From Palleronia abyssalis (lineage in GTDB: Bacteria > Pseudomonadota > Alphaproteobacteria > Rhodobacterales > Rhodobacteraceae), in NCBI RefSeq assembly GCF_900302445.1, contig NZ_ONZF01000001.1:1-64000 (forward strand): 64,000 nt of DNA, given 5' to 3'. Below the pieces are notes generated by a model. The model had not been told where the DNA came from, did not search any database, and saw only the letters and a list, made by a program, of their open reading frames with translations. Positions within the stretch are counted from its first letter, which is position 1, and every line of letters begins with the position of its first letter. The translations under genes and the position numbers were made by a program. This document shows, piece by piece, positions 8,788 to 17,583 of this stretch.

Positions 8788-9051
8788 ATGCTGCCTACAC
8801 TGATCGCAGCGACAGCTTACTCGATGCTTGTGCTGGTCACGAACGCCCAAGGGACATCGGTCATGCAGCCGCAAGGCAGCGTGGATAGCTTGAGCGCTTT
8901 GGCCAGAGAAGATTGTGAACAAGTTCGGGCAACCTTTGATCTTCAAGAGCAGGAATGGCAACAGGCCAACCCCAACAGCGGTGTTGCTCACTCGTTCTTC
9001 TGCCTGCCAACAGAACAAGTCAGGGCTTTGATTTCCGCCGTCCGCGAATAG
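8788..9051 (+). CDS. small secreted or membrane-anchored protein
   Basis: An 87-residue product if started at the ATG at 8788, which is 7 bases behind a GAGGAG ribosome-binding site; the ATG at 8782 is too close to it. Residues 1-20 (MLPTLIAATAYSMLVLVTNA) form a signal peptide or N-terminal anchor, followed by a short mature domain with two Cys (DCEQV and FFCLP) and many Gln/Glu. It starts 70 bp after the ATPase stop and may be co-transcribed with it. I recognise no family. The strong ribosome-binding site and signal peptide argue that it is real. Confidence 0.55.
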   Translation: MLPTLIAATAYSMLVLVTNAQGTSVMQPQGSVDSLSALAREDCEQVRATFDLQEQEWQQANPNSGVAHSFFCLPTEQVRALISAVRE

Positions 9052-10410
9052 GGCCGATGGCAGGTCCACGGAGAGGCTCTGAAAGCGCCGAGGAGGGGCG
9101 CCTGCGCTGGCCGCACCTTACACACCCGAAGTTGGCATAGAATGGCCTGTGCCACTGTCTGTGGCGCTCTGCGGGGGGGCGGGGTAGGTAGGCCACCGGG
9201 ACAGCGCCATGAGATGGCCGAGCGAGGCGGGTCTTGCGCCAGCGTGGGCCTGTGCCACTCGACATCCACAATACAGGCGCAGAGGCTTTGCGACATCCTC
9301 ACATGCCAGATTTTGTATACGTATCAGCGGGATACACTAAGGGCCCACCATTCCATACAGAAACCTGTATGGGGGAACCTCTCTAGGGCGACTACAGGCT
9401 GAAAATATCAGTGCGTATTGACCCGAATTTCCGTTCCTTGCGTCTCATTCTGTGGGGGGTAAGGGGGGAACATCTGGGATACGGCTGAAGCCCATACATA
9501 TGTTGAAGTAACTCTTGTTGAGAACGTATGACCATCCTCCCTCCTGGTTCTCCCCGAAGGGGGAAACCTCCTCATACGCTAGAACCTATGAGAGAACATA
9601 TGAACCAATCATATGTCAGCTCTTGTGTATCAGATGTTGGCTGAGGTCTGCCACCTGATGAGGAGACCCATTGAGATAGACGAGGAGGGCAGGGGGCATA
9701 TGAGGCAGCCTGTGATATAGCGCCCGATCACCTAAACTCACTCAACAGACGGAGACCCGCAGCAATCCCTTGGGATCAGCTATGCCGGAGTCTGGTCAGC
9801 GTGAGCGCCCTTCTATGCCGATCCCCTGGCCTGATCCCGGATGTTCTTGGGTCAGATTTACGAGGCCCTTACCTTTAACGGACCGCTGGCGAAATCCCCC
9901 CATTGGCCCTCGCAGCGTGGTTGGGGCAGGGAAATCGGGCCCCCCATCTTCCTAGCCGGTCAGCTTCCTGCGACGCGGAGGGATCGTGCAGGAAACACGT
10001 ACAGCGACCAACGAGCCGTATCAGTACCTCAGACCCGCAGGCAGACCGCAGTACCTCAACGGATGTGTGGGCAGGCTGCACTTGCAGCGAACGTTCAGTG
10101 TAAAAGTGGCACAGTGCAGGGAGCGAGATGGTCTGAGAGATCAGAATTGAGCCACGGCATTTCCGTTCGATGACAAGGCGAAGGTGCGCACAATCAACAT
10201 GATGGGCCAACGTCTGCGTGGGCGCATGTTGTTGTGGGGCGGCATCCCGGAAAGTCGGAAGGCATCCATTCTTTTTTGTCTCAATAGAGCAAGGTCTTGT
10301 GGGACGCTGGCGGGTCTAGCTGGATGTGTCTCACATAAATCGTCTTGACCTTTGGGACGAGCAGTCTCAGTATATCTAAGATGTTAGTGATACGATCTCG
10401 GGAGACAGTG
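9052..10410. other. 1.36-kb gene-poor core of the island
   Basis: I see no open frame with a ribosome-binding site and protein-like composition; the 110-codon frame at 9841-10173 lacks both. Structure is present: a perfect 8-bp inverted repeat at 9353-9372, a second hairpin around CCCCGAAGGGG at 9547-9567, a 13-bp direct repeat ggcctgtgccact at 9144-9156 and 9247-9259, and a cluster of CATATG-like palindromes between 9490 and 9705. GTCTCA recurs three times between 10276 and 10370, just before the serine recombinase, where a res-type site would be expected. It could be a structured RNA, a replication or transfer region, or decayed genes. Confidence 0.5.
9353..9372. repeat. perfect inverted repeat in the island
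   Basis: CCATACAG-AAAC-CTGTATGG: an 8-bp stem with a 4-base loop, not followed by a T tract and therefore not a terminator. It could be an operator or part of a structured RNA. Confidence 0.6.
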
Positions 10411-10968
10411 ATGGACATTGGGTACGCAAGAACCTCGACGGTGGAGCAACGGGCCAGCATCAACGCTCAGCTCCGGGAGCTAGAGGCGCAGGGCTGTTCC
10501 AAGGTGTTCCATGAGCAGGTGTCGTCGGTGGACGTTGCCGCCCGTGAGCAGCTTGCACAGGCCCTCGATTTCATTCGGGAGGGGGACACCCTAGTCGTGA
10601 CCAAGCTCGACCGTCTCGCGCGGTCTGTGGCGCACCTGATGACAATCCTAGATCAACTTACGGCCAAGGGCGCGGCGCTGCGTATCCTCGACCTCAACAT
10701 GGATACCTCGACACCCACGGGTAAGATGATCCTCACCGTCCTGGGCGGGGTCGCTGAGTTCGAGCGCAACATCATGCTAGAGCGTCAGCGGGAGGGGATC
10801 GCCAAGGCGAAGGCTGACGGGCGATACACAGGGCGAAAGCCTACTGCCCGTGCCAAGGCTAATGACGTGCTGAGGATGAAGGCGGACGGGGTCAGCCCGA
10901 CCAAGATAGCTGAGGAGCTGGGCATTGGGCGAGCATCCGTCTATCGCATCCTCAAGGCAGAGGCGTGA
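10411..10968 (+). CDS. serine recombinase (resolvase/invertase family)
   Basis: A 185-residue protein starting MDIGYARTSTVEQ, with the catalytic Ser at position 9 in the YARTS motif; GGGAGACAGTG in front of the ATG at 10411 supplies the ribosome-binding site, so upstream in-frame ATGs are not needed. The N-terminal catalytic domain carries LVVTKLDRLARS and the E-helix sequence GGVAEFERNIMLERQREGI. The C-terminus (about 150-183) is an HTH_7-type DNA-binding domain ending GIGRASVYRILKA. The size matches resolvases and invertases of Tn3 or Hin type rather than large serine integrases. It may resolve element dimers or act on the non-coding segment directly upstream. It converges with the integrase gene. 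Confidence 0.9.
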   Translation: MDIGYARTSTVEQRASINAQLRELEAQGCSKVFHEQVSSVDVAAREQLAQALDFIREGDTLVVTKLDRLARSVAHLMTILDQLTAKGAALRILDLNMDTSTPTGKMILTVLGGVAEFERNIMLERQREGIAKAKADGRYTGRKPTARAKANDVLRMKADGVSPTKIAEELGIGRASVYRILKAEA

Positions 10969-11037
10969 GAGCCCCACTGAGCGGCTTCATGGCTGCGTCG
11001 ATCCATCGGGCAGGGGCGGTCTCTGTGGGGCGAGGCG

Positions 11038-12402
11038 TTAGAAGGCGGTCAGGTATCCTTCTTCGCCAAGTTGCGTCCAGATGCGCTCCTGTGTTTCAGT
11101 CAACTGGTTGCGGAGGAGACCATGGGCATAGTGCCAGCTTGCATCGCGCGGTTTCGCCCATCCGCCAATCTCGCGAATGTCCCCATCTGGAACACGGGCA
11201 TGGCCTGCAACAGTTCGCCAAGTGTGACGCAGCGAATGTAGGGCAAGGCGGTCGTCCGTATGTGCGCCCAAGACCTCGCGACGGTAACGTGTGAACCACT
11301 GAGAAGCCGCATATACTTTGCCCACGGATTTTCGGATGGGCCAATCAGGGAAAAGCCGGTCTTGCCCAGCGCATTTCGTGATCCTGTCCGCTAGCATTTG
11401 TTGAGCGCCTTGCGGAATCGGGATAAAGCGGGCGGCGTTCTGGGTCTTTCCTTTCAAGATGGTGATGCCCGACGCATCCGGCTCGACAGCGTTCAAGGGA
11501 AAGCTCGCCAGTTCATCGGCTCGACAGCCAGTGACCAGCGCCAGTCGCAGTAGGTCGCCCTCACGACTACCAAGCGGCACTCCTTTAAGCAGGGTCTCGA
11601 CTTCGAGCGCGGTGTAATGCTCGCGGGACTGTGCGCGGTCGCGGGATTTGCGGGGCACGGCACTGGTGAACGACCACGGATCACCGTAGCGGTCCCGGCT
11701 GATCTTCCTTTCGCGAGCCCATGACCAAAGCTGTCGCAACAGCGTGATATTCTTCTCGACGGTCTTGAAGGCCATGCCATGTGGCGAGCGGTTCGACGTG
11801 AGCGAAGGCAGATACTCGTTTCGGAAGGCTGCGGCGCGAGTAGAGGTGACATCTTCCAGGCAAGCTATTTCCTCAGTGTCCCCAAGGAAGTTCCGCAAGT
11901 GTCGGACCGCTGTCCGTAGATTGTTGACGGTCGTCTGCGAGAGCGGTTTGTAGCCTCGCCGGTTGTCGGGGGACCGCTCCTGCACATACTGTTCTAGTGC
12001 CTTGTCGAGCGGAAAGCCTTTGCCCAGCGCCACCTGATTGTATCGCCGTAGCTTGGAAACGGGGACGCCGCGTTGTGCCCCTCGCTGCACTCGTTCGTCC
12101 AAGGCCCACATCAGCCCGTCAGGATCATCCGTGGATGCGAGTTGCTGCCGGATGGCCTGAGCCTCTTCAACACCAAAGTTGGCCTCGTCGGTCTGTGCGA
12201 AAGTCAACTTCCTGATCTCGCCAAGGATCACGTCGCGTTGTCTTCTGGCGTCGGGGAGGCGGCGGGTGCTTAGGCCCTTGCGTATTTCCTTGCCGAAGGG
12301 CTTTCCCGTCCACGGGTTCGGCTTGCCCACGAGTTCTGTAGGCGTGACCATTCGGAAGACCCAGCCGGTTCCGGGGCCGCGTGGTTGAATGATATATTGC
12401 AT
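11038..12402 (-). CDS. tyrosine integrase of the tRNA-Ser island
   Basis: A phage-type tyrosine recombinase, 454 residues from the ATG at 12402 (MQYIIQPRGPGTGW); in-frame starts further upstream overlap the tRNA and att site and are unlikely. The central region holds a SAM-like core-binding domain. The catalytic domain shows TGCRADEL (first Arg), HSLRHTWR (HxxR) and the nucleophile Tyr in SWHYAHG. It drives integration into and excision from tRNA-Ser using the 19-bp core at 12492-12510, which lies about 90 bp from its start, the usual integrase-attP arrangement. The frame is intact, so the element may still be able to move. Confidence 0.9.
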   Translation of the reverse strand: MQYIIQPRGPGTGWVFRMVTPTELVGKPNPWTGKPFGKEIRKGLSTRRLPDARRQRDVILGEIRKLTFAQTDEANFGVEEAQAIRQQLASTDDPDGLMWALDERVQRGAQRGVPVSKLRRYNQVALGKGFPLDKALEQYVQERSPDNRRGYKPLSQTTVNNLRTAVRHLRNFLGDTEEIACLEDVTSTRAAAFRNEYLPSLTSNRSPHGMAFKTVEKNITLLRQLWSWARERKISRDRYGDPWSFTSAVPRKSRDRAQSREHYTALEVETLLKGVPLGSREGDLLRLALVTGCRADELASFPLNAVEPDASGITILKGKTQNAARFIPIPQGAQQMLADRITKCAGQDRLFPDWPIRKSVGKVYAASQWFTRYRREVLGAHTDDRLALHSLRHTWRTVAGHARVPDGDIREIGGWAKPRDASWHYAHGLLRNQLTETQERIWTQLGEEGYLTAF

Positions 12403-12491
12403 GTCTTCAGCGCCGTTTGTGTGGTCCATCATGGACAACGTCTCGCTGGACAACATGGCATATTTCCGTGTGACATCAGTCACTTGGGAAG

Positions 12492-12510
12492 ACTGGCGGA
12501 GAGACAGGGA
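12492..12510. repeat. attR-type core repeat within the 3' end of tRNA-Ser
   Basis: The 19-bp core is identical to 7179-7197. It comprises two bases beyond the CCA end, the CCA, the 3' acceptor strand and part of the T-stem, so insertion regenerates a functional tRNA. Confidence 0.85.
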
Positions 12511-12583
12511 TTCGAACCCTGGGAGGGCTTGCACCCTCAACGGTTTTCGAGACCGCCCCGTTCGACCACTCCGGCACCTCTCC
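12494..12583 (-). tRNA. tRNA-Ser (anticodon CGA)
   Basis: A 90-nt gene including an encoded CCA. The acceptor arm GGAGAGG pairs with CCTCTCC-type 3' sequence, the anticodon loop is CTCGAAA giving CGA (reads UCG codons), a long variable arm (GAGGGTGCAAGCCCTC) marks it as a class II serine tRNA, and the T-loop reads GGGTTCGAATCCC. It is the integration target of the neighbouring island. Confidence 0.95.
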
Positions 12584-12714
12584 GCGGGGGTCAGGCGTGC
12601 CGTTTAGACACAGCGTCGGAGATGCGCAAGGGGGCTTTCGACGAAATCTGACGCTTGGATGCTCGCTAGGTCGACACTACATTCTGCGGATATCCCGGTT
12701 TCGGAGAATTGCGA

Positions 12715-13527
12715 ATGCCTCGCTTTTTCACGGCCATGGTGGCTGCCGTATGTTTTGCCGCCCCGGCGCAGGCTCAACAGGAGGATGCTGCCGACTTGAT
12801 CGAAGTCCTGCGGCTGCTGGACATCGTGGAAATTATGCGCGCGGAAGGGGCGGATGCGGCCGAGGAACTGGCCGAAGACCTGTTCCCTGGCGGCGGTCGG
12901 CTCGGCTGGGCGGCAGAGGTTGCACGAATCTATGATGTCACCCGGATGAAGGCCGAGGTCGAGGAATCGTTCCAAGAGACGATCCCGGTGGACGCCATTC
13001 CTGGGCTGATTTCGTTCTTCACCGATCAGGTCGGCCAGGATTTCGTGCGGCTTGAGATCGAGGCCCGCGAGGCGCTGGCCGATCCTGACGTCGAGGCCGC
13101 GGCCGAAGACGCTGCGCAGGACGCGCCTGAGGACCTACAAGCCAGGATCGATCGATTCATCGAGGTCAACGATTTGGTAGAGCAGAACGTTTCAGGCACG
13201 CTCAATTCGAACTACGCCTTCTTTCGCGGATTGGCTGATGGCGGCGGACCGCTGTCCAACCTGACGGAGGACCAGATTATCGCCGATGTCTACGCGTCCG
13301 AGCCGGAGGTCCGCGATAGTACGATCACTTGGCTGAACGCGTACCTGACACTGGCCTACACCCCTATGACGGATGACGATCTCGACTCCTATATCGCGCT
13401 CAGCGAAAGCGAGGCCGGGCAGGATCTGAACCGGGCGATCTTCGCGGCCTTCGACACGCTTTACAACGATCTGTCTTACGAGCTGGGGCGCAGTGCCGCG
13501 ATGTTCATGCAAGGCCAGGATCTGTAG
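12715..13527 (+). CDS. periplasmic DUF2059 family protein
   Basis: A 270-residue protein with a signal peptide (MPRFFTAMVAAVCFAAPAQAQQ). The ATG at 12715 is chosen over the TTG at 12709 because GGAG lies 8 bases before it. The mature protein is acidic and helical; the C-terminal part (VYASEPEVRDSTITWLNAY and YTPMTDDDLDSYIALSESEAGQ) resembles DUF2059 proteins, which lack a defined function. It sits between the tRNA and the ribosomal protein operon and has its own orientation-matched start. The family call is moderately sure. Confidence 0.7.
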   Translation: MPRFFTAMVAAVCFAAPAQAQQEDAADLIEVLRLLDIVEIMRAEGADAAEELAEDLFPGGGRLGWAAEVARIYDVTRMKAEVEESFQETIPVDAIPGLISFFTDQVGQDFVRLEIEAREALADPDVEAAAEDAAQDAPEDLQARIDRFIEVNDLVEQNVSGTLNSNYAFFRGLADGGGPLSNLTEDQIIADVYASEPEVRDSTITWLNAYLTLAYTPMTDDDLDSYIALSESEAGQDLNRAIFAAFDTLYNDLSYELGRSAAMFMQGQDL

Positions 13528-13549
13528 GGGCAATCCGCGCAGGGAATGC

Positions 13550-13578
13550 TTGACACCGGGCGCACTTGTACAGATACA
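13550..13578 (+). promoter_or_regulatory. sigma-70 type promoter for rplU-rpmA
   Basis: TTGACA at 13550-13555 and GATACA at 13573-13578 with a 17-bp spacer, close to the housekeeping consensus. Transcription would begin near 13585, leaving a GC-rich leader of about 125 nt before rplU with several possible hairpins, which might serve autoregulation of the operon. Confidence 0.75.
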
Positions 13579-13710
13579 CCGCGCACCCGGGCGGGCTCCG
13601 CGCCGGGTATTGATGCAATGACGCCCGAACGGGCGCGCCGTCCGAGGCGGGCAAGGCCCGAAACACCCGAGACCGGGGGCCACAGGACGCGGTGACAGAA
13701 GGAAGACGCC

Positions 13711-14424
13711 ATGTTTGCGGTCCTCAAGACCGGCGGCAAGCAGTATCGGGTTCAGCAGGGCGATGTCCTGCGGGTCGAGAAGCTGGCAGCCGATGCTGGT
13801 GAGAAAATCCAGTTCAACGACATCCTCATGGTCGGCTCGACCATCGGCACGCCCCGCGTCGACGGCGCCGGCGTCCAGGCCGAGGTGATCGAGCAGATCA
13901 AGGGTGACAAGGTCATCCACTTCGTCAAGCGCCGCCGGAAGCACGGTTCGAAGCGCACGAAGGGCCACCGCCAGCAGCTGACCCTGCTGCGTATCACCGA
14001 CATCCTTGAATCCGGCGCGGCCTCGTCGGGCGTCAAGGAAGCGATCGGTGCGGGCATTGCCGGCTGGACCGGCGTGAAGTCCGACAAGGGCGATTACGTA
14101 CAGAACCGTGCTGGCCAGGCCGAAATGAAGAAGCGCGTCGTCGAGGGTGAGGCGTCCGAGAAGGTCGCCGCCAAGACCGATGCGGCCGAGGGTGGTGCGA
14201 CGGCGAAGCCGGGCAACCTGTTGACCGAACCGCGCGGCGAGGCTGACGACCTGACGCAGCTGAACGGTGTGGGTCCGGCGATGCAGAAGAAGATGAACGC
14301 CGCCGGCGTCTATCACTTCGACCAGATCGCCGCTTGGACCGAAGCCGAGATCGACTATATGGCGGACCAGCTCGGCGCGGGCACGAAGCTCGCCGGGTGG
14401 GCCGACGAAGCCAAGAGCAAGTAA
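13711..14424 (+). CDS. rplU: 50S ribosomal protein L21 with C-terminal HhH extension
   Basis: Residues 1-103 are a standard L21 ([18 protein letters not shown], then [21 protein letters not shown], the rRNA-binding basic loop). Instead of ending there the protein runs to 237 residues. The extra 130 residues contain an Ala/Glu/Lys-rich linker and, at about 178-232, a helix-hairpin-helix-like domain with [20 protein letters not shown]. Similar extensions occur in L21 of related alphaproteobacteria; their function is unknown to me but the domain could touch nucleic acid. It is preceded by GAAGGAAG and followed after 15 bp by rpmA in the usual operon. Confidence 0.95.
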   Translation: MFAVLKTGGKQYRVQQGDVLRVEKLAADAGEKIQFNDILMVGSTIGTPRVDGAGVQAEVIEQIKGDKVIHFVKRRRKHGSKRTKGHRQQLTLLRITDILESGAASSGVKEAIGAGIAGWTGVKSDKGDYVQNRAGQAEMKKRVVEGEASEKVAAKTDAAEGGATAKPGNLLTEPRGEADDLTQLNGVGPAMQKKMNAAGVYHFDQIAAWTEAEIDYMADQLGAGTKLAGWADEAKSK

Positions 14425-14439
14425 GAGGAGCCCCGAAAG

Positions 14440-14709
14440 ATGGCACATAAAAAGGCAGGCGGTTCCAGCCGCAACGGTCGCGACTCTGCTGGCCGCCGGC
14501 TTGGCGTCAAGAAGTTCGGCGGCGAAGCCGTGATCCCCGGCAACATCCTGATCCGCCAGCGCGGCACCAAGTGGTGGCCGGGTGAGGGCGTCGGTCTGGG
14601 CCGCGATCACACGATCTTCGCCACCGAAGAGGGCAAGGTCACGTTCCACAAGGGCCTTAAGGGCCGGACCTTCGTATCCGTCCTTCCCGAAGCGGAAGCT
14701 GCCGAGTAA
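14440..14709 (+). CDS. rpmA: 50S ribosomal protein L27
   Basis: An 89-residue L27 starting [16 protein letters not shown], whose flexible N-terminus reaches the peptidyl-transferase centre, with the conserved [10 protein letters not shown] and [11 protein letters not shown]. The length is normal for the family. It is the second gene of the rplU-rpmA operon and is followed by a strong terminator at 14739-14768. Confidence 0.98.
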   Translation: MAHKKAGGSSRNGRDSAGRRLGVKKFGGEAVIPGNILIRQRGTKWWPGEGVGLGRDHTIFATEEGKVTFHKGLKGRTFVSVLPEAEAAE

Positions 14710-14738
14710 CGCCGGACGCCCGCGACCAAGAATGCAGG

Positions 14739-14768
14739 GGGGACCGGTCTAGAGCCGGTCCCCTTTTT
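14739..14768 (+). terminator. intrinsic terminator of rplU-rpmA
   Basis: Perfect 9-bp stem GGGGACCGG / CCGGTCCCC with a 7-base loop followed by TTTTT, located 29 bp after the rpmA stop. Confidence 0.9.
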
Positions 14769-14786
14769 GCCGTTGAAAGGCAGCCG

Positions 14787-15407
14787 ATGGACCATGATCC
14801 CCGCCATCCGACCCGGGTGCGATCCGTCTCGCGCCGCGATATTGCCCTGATGCAAACGACCAGGCTGACCTTGCGTCCGCTGCGCCCGTCGGATGCCGAT
14901 GCCATCGTTGCCGGTGTGGGCAACTACGACGTGTCGAAGTGGCTGGCCGTGGTTCCGTTCCCCTATACGCATGAGGATGCGCGGCAGTTCCTATCGTCCT
15001 CCGCGGCAGAACGCAGGCTGACCTGGGCGATTTGCGATGCCGACGCTTTTCAGGGGATCGTCAGTATCGCCGGGGAATTCGGGTATTGGCTGACCCGCGA
15101 TGCATGGGGCCGCGGATACGCGACCGAGGCGGGGACGGCGGCGATTGATGCGGCCTTCGCGGACCCGACACGGACTGAATTGCGGGCCAGTTTCATGCTG
15201 GGAAACGACCGGTCGGAGCAGGTCCTTCGCAAGCTGGGGTTCCGCCAGACCGGCGTGTCCGAGCGAAGTTTTCGCGCGTACGGTCAGACCGCGCCGGCCG
15301 CCAATCTTGAAATCACGCGCGTGGACTGGCGCCGGAGTCGCGGCTTGAGCCCGCGTCGATGGTGGTCTATCGCGCAAGGGTCAGACATGTCGGAGCCGGC
15401 GCGATGA
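14787..15407 (+). CDS. GNAT-family N-acetyltransferase (RimJ/RimL-like)
   Basis: A 206-residue protein with an acetyl-CoA-binding GNAT core: [17 protein letters not shown] near the N-terminus, the pyrophosphate-binding loop in [12 protein letters not shown], and [17 protein letters not shown] at the end, as in RimJ/RimL-type acetyltransferases that modify N-termini or small molecules. The start at 14787 has AAAGG upstream; an internal ATG at 14850 right before the conserved core is an alternative. Its stop overlaps the obgE start by four bases, so the two are translationally coupled. Confidence 0.85.
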   Translation: MDHDPRHPTRVRSVSRRDIALMQTTRLTLRPLRPSDADAIVAGVGNYDVSKWLAVVPFPYTHEDARQFLSSSAAERRLTWAICDADAFQGIVSIAGEFGYWLTRDAWGRGYATEAGTAAIDAAFADPTRTELRASFMLGNDRSEQVLRKLGFRQTGVSERSFRAYGQTAPAANLEITRVDWRRSRGLSPRRWWSIAQGSDMSEPAR

Positions 15408-16435
15408 AATTCCTCGACCTCGCCAAGATCGAGATCCGTTCAGGCAGCGGGGGGGGCGGTTCGGTCTCGTTCCGGCGCGAGAAGTTCATGGAGTATGGCG
15501 GGCCGGACGGCGGTGACGGCGGCCGTGGCGGTGACGTCGTGGTCGAGGTCGTCGATGGGCTGAACACCCTGATCGACTTTCGGTATCAGCAGCACTTCTT
15601 CGCCAAGAACGGCCAGCACGGGATGGGCAGCCAGCGCACGGGCGCCAGCGGCGCGGACATCGTCCTGCGCGTTCCGGTCGGGACCGAGATCCTGGACGAG
15701 GATCAGGAAACCGTCATCGCCGACATGACTGAACTGGGGCAGCGGGTCGTTCTGGCCGAAGGCGGGAATGGCGGCTGGGGGAACCTGCGGTTCAAGTCCT
15801 CGACCAATCAGGCGCCGCGCCGGGCCAATCCCGGCCAGCCCGGCGTCGAACGCACGCTATGGCTGCGGCTGAAACTGATTGCCGATGCGGGGCTGCTGGG
15901 GCTGCCGAATGCCGGCAAGTCCACGTTCCTCGCCGCGACGTCGAACGCAAGACCGAAGATCGCGGATTACCCGTTCACCACGTTGCATCCCAATCTGGGC
16001 GTCGTAGCGGTCGACGGGGCCGAATTCCTGATCGCCGACATTCCCGGTCTGATCGAAGGCGCGCATGAAGGGCGCGGCATTGGGGACCGCTTTCTGGGCC
16101 ATGTCGAACGTTCGGCCGTTCTGCTGCACCTTGTCGACGCCACTTCTGAAGATGTCGCGGCGGACTGGCGAACCATCATCACCGAGCTTGAGGCCTATGG
16201 CGGCGCGCTGGCCGACAAGCCGCGCGTGACGGTCCTGAACAAGATCGACGCCCTGGACGAGGAAGAGCGCGCGGACCGGAAAGAGGCGCTGACCGACGTC
16301 GCCGGACCGGTGCTGGAAATGTCCGGCGTCAGCGGCGAGGGCGTGACCGACGTCCTGAGGGCCCTGCGCGCCGAGATTTCCGAGGATCGCGTCCGTCGCG
16401 CCCCCGCGAAAGAGCAGGGGCAATGGCAGCCCTGA
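15404..16435 (+). CDS. obgE: Obg/CgtA GTPase
   Basis: A 343-residue GTPase involved in 50S subunit assembly and the stringent response. The glycine-rich Obg fold occupies residues 1-159 ([25 protein letters not shown]). The G domain shows GLPNAGKST (G1), DIPGLIEGA (G3) and NKIDALD (G4). The start is the ATG at 15404 that overlaps the upstream stop; an apparent longer frame from 15359 is an artefact. It overlaps proB by 13 bases. The order rplU-rpmA-obgE-proBA is conserved in Rhodobacterales. Confidence 0.97.
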   Translation: MKFLDLAKIEIRSGSGGGGSVSFRREKFMEYGGPDGGDGGRGGDVVVEVVDGLNTLIDFRYQQHFFAKNGQHGMGSQRTGASGADIVLRVPVGTEILDEDQETVIADMTELGQRVVLAEGGNGGWGNLRFKSSTNQAPRRANPGQPGVERTLWLRLKLIADAGLLGLPNAGKSTFLAATSNARPKIADYPFTTLHPNLGVVAVDGAEFLIADIPGLIEGAHEGRGIGDRFLGHVERSAVLLHLVDATSEDVAADWRTIITELEAYGGALADKPRVTVLNKIDALDEEERADRKEALTDVAGPVLEMSGVSGEGVTDVLRALRAEISEDRVRRAPAKEQGQWQP

Positions 16436-17535
16436 GCCCGTCCAAGGCCAAGCGCCTGGTGGTCAAGATCGGGTCGGCCCTTCTGGTCGACCGCCGGACG
16501 GGCGACCTGCGCGCAGATTGGCTTTTGGGCCTGGCCGAGGACGTAGCCCGCCTAAAGGCCGGGGGTACGGATGTCGTCCTGGTCTCATCCGGCTCGATCG
16601 CTCTCGGGCGAGGGCGGTTAGGGCTGGGGCAAGGTGTCCTGCCGCTCGAACAAGCGCAGGCCGCTGCGGCCGCCGGCCAAATCAGCCTGGCGCGCGCCTA
16701 CGAGGAAGCCCTGTCGCCCCATGGGCTGACCGCCGCGCAGGTTCTGCTGACGCTTTCGGATACGGCTGATCGACGCCGGTATCTGAACGCACGCGCGACG
16801 ATGGCCACGCTTTTGGCTCTGGGGGCGATCCCGATTGTCAACGAAAATGATACAGTCGCGACAGATGAAATCCGGTTCGGCGATAACGACCGGCTTGCGG
16901 CGCAGATTGCCGTGACGGTCGGGGCGGACCAGTTGGTGCTTCTGTCCGATGTGGACGGGCTTTACACGGCCAATCCCCAGATCGATCCGTCAGCCCGGCA
17001 TTTACCGGTGATCGAGCAGGTCACGCCCGAGATCGAGGCCATGGGGGGCGATGCCGCCTCGTTCCTGTCGAAGGGCGGGATGCGCACCAAGGTCATGGCG
17101 GCTCGCACCGCGACGGGCGCGGGCTGCGCGCTGTGCATCGCTTCGGGAACGGAGCGCAACCCTCTGACGGCGCTGGATAATGGCGCACGGGCATCCTGGT
17201 TCTTGGCGCAGACCGACCCGAAGGCCGCGCGCAAGGCTTGGATCGCGGCGATGAAACCGCAAGGCCGGGTGACCTTGGATGCCGGGGCGGAACAGGCCCT
17301 CGGCGTTGGCAAATCGCTGCTACCTGCGGGAGTTACGCACGTTTCGGGGGCATTCGGGCGCGGCGACCCGGTGGCAATCGCGGCGACCGACGGTCGCCTT
17401 CTGGGTCAGGGACTGACGCGGTACACGGCCCAGGAAGCCGGCCGGATTGCGGGGAAGCGCACTGAAGACATCTCCGCGATCTTGGGGTATCCCGCCCGCT
17501 CTGTCCTGATCCATCGCGACGACATGGCATTGTGA
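16423..17535 (+). CDS. proB: glutamate 5-kinase
   Basis: A 370-residue enzyme catalysing the first step of proline synthesis, ATP-dependent phosphorylation of glutamate. The amino-acid kinase domain (1 to about 260) has [38 protein letters not shown] and SKGGMRTK; the C-terminal region (about 275-360) is a PUA domain. The length is standard. It starts inside the end of obgE, is followed by proA after 48 bp, and is probably feedback-inhibited by proline like its homologues. Confidence 0.97.
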   Translation: MAALSPSKAKRLVVKIGSALLVDRRTGDLRADWLLGLAEDVARLKAGGTDVVLVSSGSIALGRGRLGLGQGVLPLEQAQAAAAAGQISLARAYEEALSPHGLTAAQVLLTLSDTADRRRYLNARATMATLLALGAIPIVNENDTVATDEIRFGDNDRLAAQIAVTVGADQLVLLSDVDGLYTANPQIDPSARHLPVIEQVTPEIEAMGGDAASFLSKGGMRTKVMAARTATGAGCALCIASGTERNPLTALDNGARASWFLAQTDPKAARKAWIAAMKPQGRVTLDAGAEQALGVGKSLLPAGVTHVSGAFGRGDPVAIAATDGRLLGQGLTRYTAQEAGRIAGKRTEDISAILGYPARSVLIHRDDMAL

Positions 17536-17583
17536 CGCTGGCATCGATATCGCCCGATGGTGTAGGCAGGACCGAGGACAGCG

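Larger units (their letters stand above)
7179..12510. mobile_element. 5.3-kb integrative element in tRNA-Ser(CGA)
   Basis: A 19-bp perfect direct repeat occurs at 7179-7197 and 12492-12510. The right copy covers the 3' CCA, the 3' acceptor strand and the T-stem of tRNA-Ser(CGA), and the tyrosine integrase gene lies just inside it, the classical layout of tRNA-targeting islands. Contents from left to right are an AAA/ORC-type ATPase, a small secreted protein, a 1.36-kb gene-poor segment, a serine recombinase and the integrase. There are no phage structural, conjugation or replication genes, so the element probably depends on a helper or is a satellite-like cargo island. Excision between the repeats would remove 5313 bp and leave the tRNA intact. 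Confidence 0.85.

Noticed and set aside
9841-10173. 110-codon ORF in the island core
   Set aside because: No Shine-Dalgarno sequence and composition not protein-like; no domain recognised.
9052-10410. Retron-type RNA
   Set aside because: There is no reverse transcriptase gene in the element.
13192-14649. 485-codon minus ORF opposite rplU and rpmA
   Set aside because: Antisense shadow of GC-rich ribosomal protein genes.
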